From assembly GCA_963763015.1 (NCBI GenBank), contig CAVXML010000007.1, positions 372,001-436,000 of the forward strand: a stretch of 64,000 nucleotides of DNA. The letters run 5' to 3'. The DNA is from Fodinibacter sp963763015. GTDB taxonomy: Bacteria > Actinomycetota > Actinomycetes > Actinomycetales > Dermatophilaceae. The position numbers were made by a program, and so were the translations under genes. The number at the start of each line of letters is the position of its first letter. The stretch's first letter is position 1. The notes below the pieces were generated by a model, which was given only the letters and a program-made list of their open reading frames with translations, was not told where the DNA came from and made no database searches. Below, in pieces: positions 17,163 through 27,070 of this stretch.

Positions 17163-19460
17163 TCAGCGGCTGGGGTCGAACCGCCTCAGCCGCAAGCTGT
17201 TGCTCACCACGAAGACGGAGCTGAAGGCCATCGCGGCCCCGGCGATGAGGGGGTTGAGCAGGCCCAGTGCCGCAAGGGGAAGAGCGGCCACGTTGTAGGC
17301 GAACGCCCAGAACAGGTTGCCCTTGATGGTCCGCAACGTCGCCCGGGCGAGACGGATCGCATCCGGCGCGGCACGCAGGTCCCCGCTGACCAGCGTGAGG
17401 TCGGAGGCCTCGATGGCCACGTCGGTCCCCGTACCCATGGCCAGGCCGAGGTCCGCCCGGGCCAGCGCGGCGGCGTCGTTCACGCCGTCGCCCACCATGG
17501 CGACCGTCGCTCCCTCGCCCTGGAGGCGCGCGATGACGTCCACCTTGCCGGCCGGCATGACCTCGGCGATGACGTCCTCGGGCCGGATGCCGACCCGCTC
17601 GGCCACGGCGCGCGCGGCCCTCGCGTTGTCGCCGGTGAGGAGGATCGGGCGAAGGCCGAGGGACTGCAGGTCGGCGATCGCCAGGGCGGAGCTCTCCTTG
17701 ACCGTGTCGGCGACGACGACGACTCCTCGCACCTCACCGTCCCAGGCCACCCACACCGGCGTCCGGCCGTCGGCCTCGGCCGCGTCGGCCACGGCCACGA
17801 GGTCGTCGGGCGCCACGAGGGCCCACTCCTCGGCCAGCCACGACCGGCGGCCCGCAACGACCGCCCGGCCGTCGGCGACCCCGGAGACGCCGCGACCGCC
17901 GTGGCTCGCGAAGCCCTCGACCGGTGGGAGGACGAGCCCGGCATCCTTCGCGTGCCGGGCGACGGCGCGACCGATGGGGTGCTCGGAGGCGTCCTCGACG
18001 GCACCGGCCAGCGTGAGCACCTGCTGGGCGCTGGCGCCATTCACAGACTGCACGGCGTGAACGCCCATGTGGCCGGTGGTGACCGTGCCGGTCTTGTCGA
18101 GAACCACGGTGTCGACCCGCCTCGTCGACTCCAGGATCTCCGGGCCCTTGATGAGGATGCCGAGCTGGGCGCCTCGTCCGGTCCCGACGAGCAGGGCCGT
18201 CGGGGTCGCGAGCCCAAGGGCGCACGGGCAGGCGATGATGAGCACCGCCACGGCCGCGGTGAACGCGGCGGTGGCCGAGGCGCCGACGAGCAGCCACGCG
18301 AGGAGGGTGAGGAGCGAGAGCCCGATCACCACCGGGACGAAGACGGCAGAGACCCGGTCGGCGAGGCGCTGGACCTCCGCCTTGCCGCTCTGGGCGTCCT
18401 CGACGAGACGGGCCATCTGGGCGAGCTGGGTGTCGGAGCCGACCCGGGTGGCCTCGACGACGAGGCGACCTCCTGCGTTGACGGTCGCGCCGACGACGGT
18501 GTCGCCCGGGCCGACCTCGACCGGCACCGACTCGCCGGTGAGCATCGATGCGTCGACGGCAGAGGTGCCGGTCAGCACGGTGCCGTCGGTGGCGACCTTC
18601 TCACCGGGCCGCACGACGAAGCGGTCGCCCACCTGGAGGCGGCCCACCGGCACCCGTGTCTCGACCGGGCCGCCCGCTCCCTCCCGGAGCACGGAGACCT
18701 CCTTGGCGCCCATGTCCAGCAGTGCCCGCAGAGCGGCCCCCGAGGCCCGCTTCGCCCGCGCCTCGAAGTAGCGGCCGGCGATGATGAACGTCGTCACCGC
18801 GGCGGCCACCTCGAGGTAGATCTGCGTCTCGCCGCCGTCGTCCGACCGGCTGGGAAGGAGGTCGAACGGCATCCGCATGCCCGTCATGCCGGCATCGGTG
18901 AACAGCAGCGCCCAGAGCGACCACAGGTAGGCCGCGCCGACGCCGACCGAGATGAGCGTGTCCATCGTCGCCGCACCGTGCCGGAGGTTCGCCCAGGCGG
19001 CTCGGTGGAACGGCAGCGCCCCCCAGACCACGACGGGGGAGGCGAGGGTCAGCGAGACCCACTGCCAGTTGTCGAACTGGAGGGCCGGAACCATGGACAT
19101 CAGGAGCACCGGGATGGTCAGCACGCTCGACACGACGAGGCGCTGGCGCCAGGCCGCCGCCTCCGCGTCCTTGGCGAGCTGCCCGGCATCCTGGTCGGGA
19201 GCGTGCTCCTCCGGGGGCGGCGCGGGCACCGTCGCCGTGTACCCCGTCGCCTCGACCGTTCGGACGAGGTCCTCGGGCGCCACGTCGGGGGCGAAGGTGA
19301 CCCTGGCCTTCTCCGTCGCGTAGTTGACGCTCGCCGAGACCCCCGGCATCCGGTTGAGCTTCTTCTCGATGCGGGCGGCGCACGACGCGCAGGTCATGCC
19401 GCCGATCTCCAGCTCGAGACGCTGCTGGTCCTGGTGCGTGCTGCCCACGGGCGTGGTCAT
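17163..19460 (-). CDS. copA: Copper-exporting P1B-type ATPase CopA
   Basis: 765 residues, normal length. One N-terminal heavy-metal-binding domain with GMTCASC at 21-27, then the P1B core: TGE loop at 308-310, the ion-binding CPC at 411-413 in the sixth helix, phosphorylated DKTGT at 455-459, SEHPIG in the nucleotide domain and GDGVND near the C-terminus. CPC with this layout marks a Cu(I) exporter. Last gene of csoR-copZ-copA (39-nt gap after copZ), so it should be induced when copper releases CsoR. Confidence 0.93.
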   Translation of the reverse strand: MTTPVGSTHQDQQRLELEIGGMTCASCAARIEKKLNRMPGVSASVNYATEKARVTFAPDVAPEDLVRTVEATGYTATVPAPPPEEHAPDQDAGQLAKDAEAAAWRQRLVVSSVLTIPVLLMSMVPALQFDNWQWVSLTLASPVVVWGALPFHRAAWANLRHGAATMDTLISVGVGAAYLWSLWALLFTDAGMTGMRMPFDLLPSRSDDGGETQIYLEVAAAVTTFIIAGRYFEARAKRASGAALRALLDMGAKEVSVLREGAGGPVETRVPVGRLQVGDRFVVRPGEKVATDGTVLTGTSAVDASMLTGESVPVEVGPGDTVVGATVNAGGRLVVEATRVGSDTQLAQMARLVEDAQSGKAEVQRLADRVSAVFVPVVIGLSLLTLLAWLLVGASATAAFTAAVAVLIIACPCALGLATPTALLVGTGRGAQLGILIKGPEILESTRRVDTVVLDKTGTVTTGHMGVHAVQSVNGASAQQVLTLAGAVEDASEHPIGRAVARHAKDAGLVLPPVEGFASHGGRGVSGVADGRAVVAGRRSWLAEEWALVAPDDLVAVADAAEADGRTPVWVAWDGEVRGVVVVADTVKESSALAIADLQSLGLRPILLTGDNARAARAVAERVGIRPEDVIAEVMPAGKVDVIARLQGEGATVAMVGDGVNDAAALARADLGLAMGTGTDVAIEASDLTLVSGDLRAAPDAIRLARATLRTIKGNLFWAFAYNVAALPLAALGLLNPLIAGAAMAFSSVFVVSNSLRLRRFDPSR

Positions 19461-19499
19461 GACGCGGGTCCTTTCATGCCCCGTGGGGCGGTGGCGTGG

Positions 19500-19721
19500 T
19501 CAGCGGGAGGTGAGGTGGTAGTCGCCGGCCTCGTCGAGGGCTGCCGCGACGGCGGCCTCGTCGAGCGGGTCCTCGCTGGCGACGGTCAGCGTGGAGGTGC
19601 CTCCGGCGACGAGGTTCACGGCGACGTCGGTGACGCCGGGGATCCCCTTGATCTCGCTGCTCACGGCGTGGACGCAGTGGTCGCAGGTCAGGCCGGTCAC
19701 GGGGTACGTCTGGGTGCTCAC
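19500..19721 (-). CDS. copZ: Copper chaperone CopZ (heavy-metal-associated domain)
   Basis: 73 residues, a stand-alone HMA domain. The metal site is LTCDHCVHAV (CxxC), followed by the usual beta-alpha-beta pattern and VTDVAVNLVAGGTSTLTVAS. It hands Cu(I) to CopA and probably to CsoR. The GTG start has GAGGAG upstream and gives the family length. Lies between csoR and copA on the same strand. Confidence 0.9.
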   Translation of the reverse strand: MSTQTYPVTGLTCDHCVHAVSSEIKGIPGVTDVAVNLVAGGTSTLTVASEDPLDEAAVAAALDEAGDYHLTSR

Positions 19722-19786
19722 GGGTGCTCCTCGGTGGTGTGTGATGTGGCGGTGGTGGTTCGGGCGGGGACCGGCAGGTCGGGTGG

Positions 19787-20113
19787 TCAGGACCGCACGA
19801 GCCGGGCGATGGCGGCCGACGCCTCGGTGACCTTCTCGTCGAGGTCGACCGGGTCGCCGGCGGCGTGCGCCATGCAGTGCCGCAGGTGGTCGTCCAGCAG
19901 CCCGAGGGCGACGGCCTCGAGGGCCTTGGTCGCAGCGGAGACCTGCGTGAGGATGTCGATGCAGTAGGTCTCGGACTCCACCATGCGCTGGAGTCCTCGG
20001 ACCTGCCCCTCGATGCGTCGCAGCCGCTTGAGCTGGGCGTCCTTGTTCTCGATGTAGCCCGGCACGTGGCGCCCCTCGGGCGCGGGGGCGTGCTGGGCGG
20101 CCGGCTCGGTCAT
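19787..20113 (-). CDS. csoR: Copper-sensing repressor CsoR
   Basis: 108 residues, all helical. It has the complete Cu(I) triad of CsoR: Cys in ETYCIDIL, then His 25 residues later and Cys four further on (DDHLRHC), with the conserved basic face RLRRIEGQVRGLQRM that binds DNA. Two ATG codons are adjacent (20116 and 20113); I use the second because GGGAGGA abuts the first. First gene of the copper operon and likely autoregulated through the operator at 20142-20160. Confidence 0.92.
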   Translation of the reverse strand: MTEPAAQHAPAPEGRHVPGYIENKDAQLKRLRRIEGQVRGLQRMVESETYCIDILTQVSAATKALEAVALGLLDDHLRHCMAHAAGDPVDLDEKVTEASAAIARLVRS

Positions 20114-20139
20114 CATTCCTCCCGTGTTGTGCTCGGACC

Positions 20140-20160
20140 ACTATACCCCCCCAGGGTGTC
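20140..20160 (-). promoter_or_regulatory. CsoR operator with overlapping -10
   Basis: On the plus strand 20142-20160 reads TATACCC, a C-rich centre and GGGTGTC, an imperfect palindrome of the class bound by CsoR (T/A-rich ends, C-run/G-run core). On the minus strand TATAGT (20140-20145) is a good -10 for csoR and overlaps the palindrome, so repressor and polymerase would compete. Confidence 0.65.
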
Positions 20161-20175
20161 TGTGCACCACCGGCC

Positions 20176-21084
20176 TCAGCAGCACTCGACGCGCGGCGAC
20201 ATCGCGTCACAGCACTGGCGCGGACCGAGCTCGGCGACGAGCATCGATCCCACCACCACGAGACCTCCGGCCCACGCCGCCAGGCCGAGCGCCTCGCCGC
20301 CGGCCACCCAGGCCAGCACCCCGGCGAAGACCGGTTCCATCGTCATGACGACGGCCGCCGTCGTGGCGGTGAGGAGGCTCTGAGCCCACGCCTGCACGAC
20401 GAAGCCGAGGCACGTGGCTCCGAGGGCCAGGTAGAGGACTGCTCCCCAGCCGGACCACCCGGCCGGCAGGTCCAGGCTCCGGCGGCCCACGGCCACCACC
20501 GCACACAGTGCCGCAGCCACGGCGACCGAGACGGTGGTGAGACCGACGGCGTTGGTGCGAGTGGCCCACTGGCTCAGCGACCCGATGTGGAGGGCGAAGC
20601 ACCCCGCTCCGGCGATGGTCAGCAGGGCGGCGGGGGTCAGGCTCAGCTCGCGCAGCGACATCAGGGCGACCCCCACCGTCGCACCGGCGACGGCCAGCCA
20701 CCCGGCCATGCCGATCCGGTGGTGGAACCAGATCGCCGCCACCACCGGCGTCAGGACGACGGCGGTGCCGGTCAGGAAACCCGAGACGCCGGCCGGTGTG
20801 TCGAGGAGACCGATGGTCTGGAGGAGGAAGCCGGAGCCCAGGAAGACGCCGAGGAGCGCTCCGTGCCGTCGGTCCGCCGGCGTGAGGGTCCGGACGTCTC
20901 CAGGGCGGGCCAGGCCCAGCACGAGTGCTGCGACCCCGAACCTCCAGACGAGAAGGGAGGCCGGAGTGCTCGAGTCCAGCGACTGCTTCGTGACGACGAA
21001 CGTCGAACCCCACAGTGCGGTTGCCCCCACGAGCGCCATGACGGCTGTGCGGCTCCGCACCCTGGCCCCGGCGATCGACGGCAC
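20176..21084 (-). CDS. EamA/DMT-family transporter
   Basis: 302 residues, ten membrane helices in two EamA repeats (first with ALWGSTFVVTKQSL, second ending EPVFAGVLAWVAGGEALGLA). Drug/metabolite transporter superfamily, probably an exporter; substrate unknown. Odd feature: the C-terminal tail after the last helix has two CC pairs (PRQCCD and VECC at the very end). The gene ends 60 nt before csoR on the same strand, just upstream of the CsoR operator. GTG start lies 6 nt after GACGAT, a weak leaderless -10. Confidence 0.85.
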   Translation of the reverse strand: MPSIAGARVRSRTAVMALVGATALWGSTFVVTKQSLDSSTPASLLVWRFGVAALVLGLARPGDVRTLTPADRRHGALLGVFLGSGFLLQTIGLLDTPAGVSGFLTGTAVVLTPVVAAIWFHHRIGMAGWLAVAGATVGVALMSLRELSLTPAALLTIAGAGCFALHIGSLSQWATRTNAVGLTTVSVAVAAALCAVVAVGRRSLDLPAGWSGWGAVLYLALGATCLGFVVQAWAQSLLTATTAAVVMTMEPVFAGVLAWVAGGEALGLAAWAGGLVVVGSMLVAELGPRQCCDAMSPRVECC

Positions 21085-21189
21085 GGGCCCATCGTCTCGC
21101 CCGGCCCGCTCGGCGACGTTGCGTCGGTGGTGTCCGTCACGTGTGAAGGCTGTGGCGTCGGCGCGAGCCTGCGCGGGAGCATGAGGTCC

Positions 21190-21654
21190 ATGCCGCAGGT
21201 ACCGACCGCAGCCGTCCTGGGCGCCGTCGACCTGCAGTTCACGGTGTGGCCCGACCCCGCCTGGACGGGCTGGCCCCGCTGGTCCTCACCTCGCTCGCGG
21301 CCCCGGCGGAGCACCTCGGGCTGCTCGGCCAGCGCGGCATCCCGTATCTCGTCGTGGGCGAGCGCCACGTCGCCCTCGGCACGGCGGTGGAGCTGGTGCA
21401 CGACCTGCTCGGGGTGCCGGACGGTCGTGTGCACCGGAGGTGGGCGTCTGGGCGGGGCGCTCCTGCGGGAGGGCCTGGTGGACGAGATCGACGTGGAGCT
21501 GCTGCCCTGGGTGATCGGCGGGAAGGGCACACCAGCGCTGTTCGACGCTGATCCGCTGGCCCCGGACGAGTGGCCCACGAGGGTGGAGCTGCGAAGTGAA
21601 GAGGTACCCCCCGACGGGCGGATCCGGTTGCGCTACGGGGTGGTTCGAGCCTGA
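21190..21654 (+). pseudogene. RibD-C/dihydrofolate-reductase-like remnant
   Basis: Pieces of one reductase domain lie in two frames. A middle piece (LDGLAPLVLTSLAAPAEHLG to VELVHDLLGV) is in one frame, then a single extra C near 21417 moves it to the frame with RTVVCTGGGRLGGALLREGL and LLPWVIGGKGTPALFD, which are hallmark segments of RibD-C/DHFR-family proteins. The N-terminal half with the NADPH-binding start of the domain is missing or reduced to about 20 residues (PTAAVLGAVDLQFT). About 150 residues remain against 220-250 expected, so this is a decayed gene even if the frameshift is an error. Confidence 0.6.
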
Positions 21655-21714
21655 GTGGTGCCGTCGCCCCGTCGGCCGTCGCTCGTACCGGGGCGGATGC
21701 CGGTCAGTGACCCG

Positions 21715-24700
21715 TCACACGGGGACCGGCACAGGGGCGCCCACGTGCTCGCTCGTCACGGCGTTCGCGCAGAGCCCCAGGAACGCCCCGAGGGCGATGA
21801 GCTCGTCGGGTGTCCGGGGTGCGAACTCGGTGAGCACCTCGGAGCGGACGAGGAAGGCCGAGTGCTTCCCGCGGGACACCGCGACGTTCAGGCGGTGGCG
21901 GTCGAGGAGGAAGCCCATCCCGCGCGAGACGTCGGAGGGCGCGGACGCCGCCATGGACACGATCGCCACGGGTGCTTCCTGACCCTGGAACTTGTCGACG
22001 GTCCCCACGGCGACCTCGGTGAGGCCGGCGTCGTCGAGGTGTCGTCGGAGGGTTCCGACCTGGGCGTTGTACGGCGTGATGACGAGGATGTCGGCCTGGC
22101 CGAGCAGCCGTGGGCCGACCGCCCCGCCCCCGCCATCGCGCTCGGACGGGTCCTCCCAGGTGCGGCCGAGCAGGTCGAGCACGAGCTCGAGCACGACCTC
22201 GGCCTCCTCGGGCGACCACGTGGAGTTGTCGTGGTGGTCGACCAGACGCACGTGGAGGCCCGGCTCCACGCCCCCGAGGTGGCGGAGCGCGGTGACCGTC
22301 TCCTCGGCACGCAGTTGCCCGGCATACGACAGGCGTGACACCGGGGCCGTGAGCGCCGGGTGCATCCGCCAGGTCGTCTCGAGGAAGTAGCCGAGCTCGG
22401 GGGGGAGCACCGGATCGGCTCCGATGAGCCAGCCGAGCGCGGAGGCGTCGACCGGGTCGGGATGCGTGCCCTGTGACACCTGTGGGAGCTGCTGGGGGTC
22501 ACCGAGGAGCAGCATCCGGTCGCCCGCAACCGAGCAGGCCAGGGTCTTCGCGAGCGAGAACTGGCCGGCCTCGTCCACGACGACGAGGTCCAGCTGCCCC
22601 CGCTCGACGCGCCTGGTGTTGGTGAGGTCCCACGCCGTGCCTCCGATGACGTAGCCGCGGCCCGCGCCCTCGTGCCCGGCCGCGAAGGTCGCGAGGTCGT
22701 CGGCGTGGCGCAGGGAGGTCCACGAGGGGTCGGCGGTGTCCTTCGTCGCCTTCGCCACCTGGTCGGCGGGGACCCCGGCGGCCACGACCGCCCGCAGGAC
22801 GTTCTCGACGGCCTTGTGACCCTGCGAGGTGACCCCTACCCGCCAGCCGTGGTCGAGGACGAGGTGAGCGATGACGTGCGAGCCGACGTACGTCTTGCCG
22901 GTGCCCGGCGGGCCCTGGACGGCGAGGTAGGAGTCGTCGGTGCCGAGGAGTGCAGCGGTGATGGCATCGATGTGCCGGGTGGGGCCCGTACCCACCCGGG
23001 GGAGCGGCCCACCGGTGCGGAGCCGGGGGGACGACGGACCAGCAGGTCGATCCCTGCGCCGGTCGGCAGCGCGTCGCCGCCCTCGAGCACCAGCTGGGCG
23101 ACCTCGGCGAGGGCCTCGTCGATCGGACGGGTGCTGAGCACCTTCGAGGGCACCAGCGCGGCAGGCAGGTCGACATGGGCGCAGCCGTCCTTGGGCTGGA
23201 GCTCCTCGACGAGCAGCGTCTGGTGCAGGCGCCCGTTGGGGGACAGCCGGTCGGTCGCCTCGACGATGGTGACCGTGGCCGAGGACCGGGCGTTGCAGTG
23301 GCCGGGCAGCGTGGTGATCCCCTGGGGAGGTGGGTCGCAGTAGACGACGCTCACCTCGTCGCCGGGGCCGGCCGGGACGCCGCGCATCGGCTCGCCGTGG
23401 AGTCGGACCGTCCGCCGGGGACGCTGGCGGGCCGCGGCTCGGTGCCAGTCCTCGACCACCTCGCCGCCCTCGACGAGGAAGACGCCGTCGGCGGATCGCC
23501 AGTCGCCCACGGGCGTCCGGAGCCTCTCGAAGTGGGCCTGCCACACCGGCTTGTCCTCGCGGGCGTGGAAGAGCACGGAGGACGCGACGAGGGCGACGGC
23601 CTGCTGCTCCGGAGTGCGCTGGTGGGGCTTGACGTGCGCCAGCCGAGCACGAAGGAGGGACTCCAGGCGCAGAAGGGCCAGCCGCTGGTCGGAGGGCGTC
23701 TGCGGGGGAGTCGGGACGACCGCCTCGGCCGGCGGGGCGACCGCGCCCGGCTGGGTCGACCCCGCCTGCTCGAGCAGCCACTCCCGCAGGCGCCACGTCG
23801 ACACGCAGTCGTCACGGTTGTAGTCGGCGATCTCGGCGAGCAGGCGCGCCGCCTCGTCGGCCCGCTCGGCGACGCGGGCCGCCATGAACTGGTGGTAGAC
23901 GACGATCGAGTCGGCGGCGTTCGTCACGGCGGCGTCGCGGGCGGCCATGTAGAGCGGCTCGAGCTTCTTGATCGAGTACGAACGCTGGGAGACCCGGATG
24001 GCCGAGCGAACGACGGCGTAGAGGTCGACGAACACCCCGTCACGCAGGAGCTGGTCGACCTCGTCCTCGCAGACGCCGTGGCGAGCGGCGAGCCGCAGCA
24101 GGGCCGAGGTCTCGTAGGGGGCGTAGTGGTAGACGTGCAGGTCGGGCCAGACCCGACGCCGGGCGTCGAGCCACCCGACGAAGTCGACGAGGGCCTGACG
24201 CTCGTGCTCGCGGTCGTGGGCCCAGAACGCGCGGAAGACCGGTTCACCACTGTCGACCTCGACGATTCCGAAGAGGTACTCCAGGCCCCACGTGGCCGAG
24301 CCTCGCTCGTGCCACAGCGGGTCACCCTCGAAATCGAAGAAGACGTCGCCCGCGCTCCGGCTCGGCAGCCGGAGCAGCGGGTCGGGGTCGATGACCTCGG
24401 AGCGCACCACGTCGTCGCGCTCCTGCTCGAGCTGCAGCCGCGCCTGCTCGCGGAGGCGGGTGAGCGTGACGTCCCGGACGTCTGGCACGGGGTCGGTGCG
24501 GCGGGCGAGCTCGTCGACGGTCTCGACACCGGCCTCGAGGAAACGACGCCGCGTCGGCCCCCTCATCCCCGCCACGAGGAGCAGGTCGCGGGCGGCCTCG
24601 ACCTCGGGCTCGCACACCTCACACCTGCCGCACGCCAGCCAACGCGGGTCACCCCACGCCGCGCCTCCTGCGACGACTGGTGCTCGACCAGGATCGCGTC

Positions 24701-25285
24701 GAGCCGGGCGCGGCGGGACCGGTAGACCGGCACGATGTCGTCGAGGGCGTAGTCCCGCGCGTCGCCGCTGCCGACCACCAGCCGCGCCACCGGGGCGGTC
24801 GGGACGCCGGCGGACCCCAGGAGCGCGGCATACGCGGCGATCTGGAGGAGGGCGGGGACGCTCGCCGAGCGGGCGAGCTTGGTGTCGCTCACGAGCCAGC
24901 CCGCATCGGTGCGCTCGAGGAAGTCGGCGTGCCCGACGAAGCCGCCGTCGAAGAAGGTGGCCTGGTAGACGACCTCCGCGTCGGAACGCAGAGCGGCGAT
25001 CGTCGCGGCGTGCGCCTGCTCGAGCTCCGCCCGCGTGTAGCCGGGGCGGCCGAACTGGACGACACGCCCCCGGTGCTCGGCGACCAGCCGGCGCAGCTCG
25101 GCCTGCTCGTGCTCGTTGCCGAGCTCGATGACCCGGGCCGCCATGGGGTCGGCGGCGACAGGGGCCCGTGCCACGCGACCCAGCACGACGTCGAGCTCGC
25201 GAACGAGAGCGAACTCGCAACCCGCGGCCGTGCGCAGGTCGCTCGCGCTCAGAACGAGGCGCCGCTCGTGGCCGAGGAGGAACAT
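21715..25285 (-). pseudogene. TM0106-type RecB-like nuclease/helicase, two frame breaks
   Basis: Three frames add up to one protein of about 1190 residues, the normal family length. N-terminal frame: RecB-like nuclease with GHADFLERTDAGWLVSDTKL and QIAAYAAL. Next frame: a Cys cluster (CGRCEVCE), a YprB-type RNase-H-like domain (DVFFDFEGDPLW, YAPYETSALL, YNRDDCVSTW). Last frame: SF1 helicase with Walker A GPPGTGKT, DEAGQFS, GDPQQLPQ and VDKFQGQE. Breaks are a missing base near 24657-24670 and one base short in the G-run at 23025-23030. Two independent homopolymer-like indels in one long gene make sequencing error plausible. ATG start is 6 nt after TAGGTT. Confidence 0.85.
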
Positions 25286-25291
25286 GTCTGA

Positions 25292-25297
25292 AACCTA
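25292..25297 (-). promoter_or_regulatory. -10 element, leaderless nuclease/helicase gene
   Basis: TAGGTT (minus strand), 6 nt before the ATG at 25285. Confidence 0.5.
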
Positions 25298-25367
25298 ATG
25301 CCGCCCACCGACAGCGGCCGGGAGGACGCGGCACCCCGACGGCATCCGGTCGATGACAGGAAGCAGT

Positions 25368-25425
25368 GACGCGGTTGTCCGCACCCGACGGGGGTACTTC
25401 CGCGGCCGGAGCGGACAACCGCGTC
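25368..25425 (-). terminator. Hairpin with 15-bp perfect arms after pmt
   Basis: GACGCGGTTGTCCGC at 25368-25382 pairs with its exact complement at 25411-25425; 28-nt spacer. It lies just past the pmt stop and before the next promoter, as expected for a terminator, although no T-run follows. Confidence 0.65.
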
Positions 25426-25446
25426 CGAGCCACCCGCCCCGTCCCC

Positions 25447-27006
25447 TCAGATCCAGCTTGGGAACCACATCCGCCAGCGCCACTGGTCGTACGGGATCGT
25501 CTCCGCGACGTACACGGGGTGGAAGAACGCGAAGAGCGCCAGCGTGAGGAGCAGGTAGCCGCCGACGACGATCCACCGGCGCCGCCACCGCTCGGGGTCG
25601 TCCTCGCGGCGGCCCAGCCAGAGGCCGAGGGTGAAGGTCACGGCCAGCACCACCCACGGCTCGAAGGCCACCGCGTAGAACGTGAAGATCGTGCGGTCCT
25701 GGTACAGGAACCACGGCAGGTAACCACCCACGAGGCCGGCGGCGACCGCCCCTGCTCGCCAGTCCCGGCGCACCAGCCACCACCAGAGCACCACGAGCAG
25801 GGCCAGGATGCCGAGCCACCACACCGTCAGCGTGCCGATCGGGTTGATGGCCTGCGAGCACTGCTCGACGGTGCAGCCGTCGACGCCCCGGGCCACCCCC
25901 TCGTAGTAGAACGAGGTCGGGCGGGTCTGAACGAGCCAGGACCACGGGTTCGACTCGTAGGGGTGAGCGGTGCCCAGGGTCGTGTTGAACTGGTACGCGT
26001 CCCGGTGGTACACGAGCCAGTTGCGCAACACCGGTGGGAGCCACTGGATCCCCTCCCCCGGGTGGAACGTGTGCCACTGACGGTGGTAGCCGATGTCGGT
26101 GAGGAACCACCCGGTCCACGACGCGACGTACACGACGACCGTCGTTCCGACCATGGCGAGCGCCGCCCACGGCCCGTCCTTGAGCAGCGCGCCCGCCCCC
26201 CACCGCCGCACGCCCGCCGCCCGCCGGGCGCCCATGTCCCACCACACCGTCATGAGCCCGAAGGCGGCGACGAAGAACAGGCCCGACCACTTCGTCCCGG
26301 TGCACAGACCCAGCGACAGGCCGGCCACCCAGCGCCACGGCCGCCAGCCCAGCCACGGACCCGGCCCCTCCGGCCACGTTCCCCGGGGCAGGGCGCCGAC
26401 CTTGGCCGCCAGGATCTCCCGGCTGCGGTCGCGGTCGACGAGGAGGGCCACAAAACCGCACAGCGCGAAGAACATGACGACGATGTCCAGGATGCCGGTG
26501 CGGGACATCACGAAGTGCGAGCCCTCGAACGCGAGGAGGAACGCCGCGATGCACCCCAGCGCAGTCGACCCGAACAGCCGTCGGGCCGCCCGCCCCACGA
26601 CGAGGATCGAGAGGGTGCCGAGCAGCGCGACCGAGAACCGCCAGCCCCACCCGGAGCCGACGCCGAGCAGACCCTCTCCGGCGGCGATGACCCACTTGCC
26701 GACGGGCGGGTGCACCACCATGTCGCCGTCGGCGGTGGAGAACACGTCGGGGTTGCCTCCGGTGAAGGCGACGTCGGGCTTCTTCAGCGACTCGAGCACC
26801 CGCATCTCGACGCCGAAGCGGAGCAGCGAGTACGCCTGCTTGACGTAGTACGTCTCGTCGAAGACCAGGGCGTGCGGCCGGTCGAGGGTCCAGAACCGCA
26901 GGATGCCGCCGACGAGGGCGATGAGGCCGGGACCCAGCCAGCCCCACAGCCGGTCCGTGGGCCGGTACCCGAGCAGCCGTGAGCGCAGCTCGTCGGTCCG
27001 GGTCAC
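25447..27006 (-). CDS. pmt: Dolichyl-phosphate-mannose protein mannosyltransferase (Pmt)
   Basis: 519 residues, 11 or so membrane helices. GT-C fold with the catalytic acidic pair in LVFDETYYVKQAYSL (first loop), the GDMVVHPPVGKWVIA motif, and conserved FSVALLGTLSILVVGR; the C-terminus ends in WRWRMWFPSWI. It transfers mannose from a polyprenyl-phosphate carrier to exported proteins. It is commonly divergent from rsmI in actinobacteria, as here (64 nt between starts). The GTG start is 6 nt after TAGGAT. Confidence 0.92.
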   Translation of the reverse strand: MTRTDELRSRLLGYRPTDRLWGWLGPGLIALVGGILRFWTLDRPHALVFDETYYVKQAYSLLRFGVEMRVLESLKKPDVAFTGGNPDVFSTADGDMVVHPPVGKWVIAAGEGLLGVGSGWGWRFSVALLGTLSILVVGRAARRLFGSTALGCIAAFLLAFEGSHFVMSRTGILDIVVMFFALCGFVALLVDRDRSREILAAKVGALPRGTWPEGPGPWLGWRPWRWVAGLSLGLCTGTKWSGLFFVAAFGLMTVWWDMGARRAAGVRRWGAGALLKDGPWAALAMVGTTVVVYVASWTGWFLTDIGYHRQWHTFHPGEGIQWLPPVLRNWLVYHRDAYQFNTTLGTAHPYESNPWSWLVQTRPTSFYYEGVARGVDGCTVEQCSQAINPIGTLTVWWLGILALLVVLWWWLVRRDWRAGAVAAGLVGGYLPWFLYQDRTIFTFYAVAFEPWVVLAVTFTLGLWLGRREDDPERWRRRWIVVGGYLLLTLALFAFFHPVYVAETIPYDQWRWRMWFPSWI

Positions 27007-27012
27007 CGGGTC

Positions 27013-27018
27013 ATCCTA
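27013..27018 (-). promoter_or_regulatory. -10 element, leaderless pmt
   Basis: TAGGAT (minus strand), 6 nt before the pmt GTG. Confidence 0.5.
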
Positions 27019-27070
27019 GGTCGGCGCACGGTGCGGACCCGGGCGGCGGGGTGCGTGCGAGGATCGCCGC

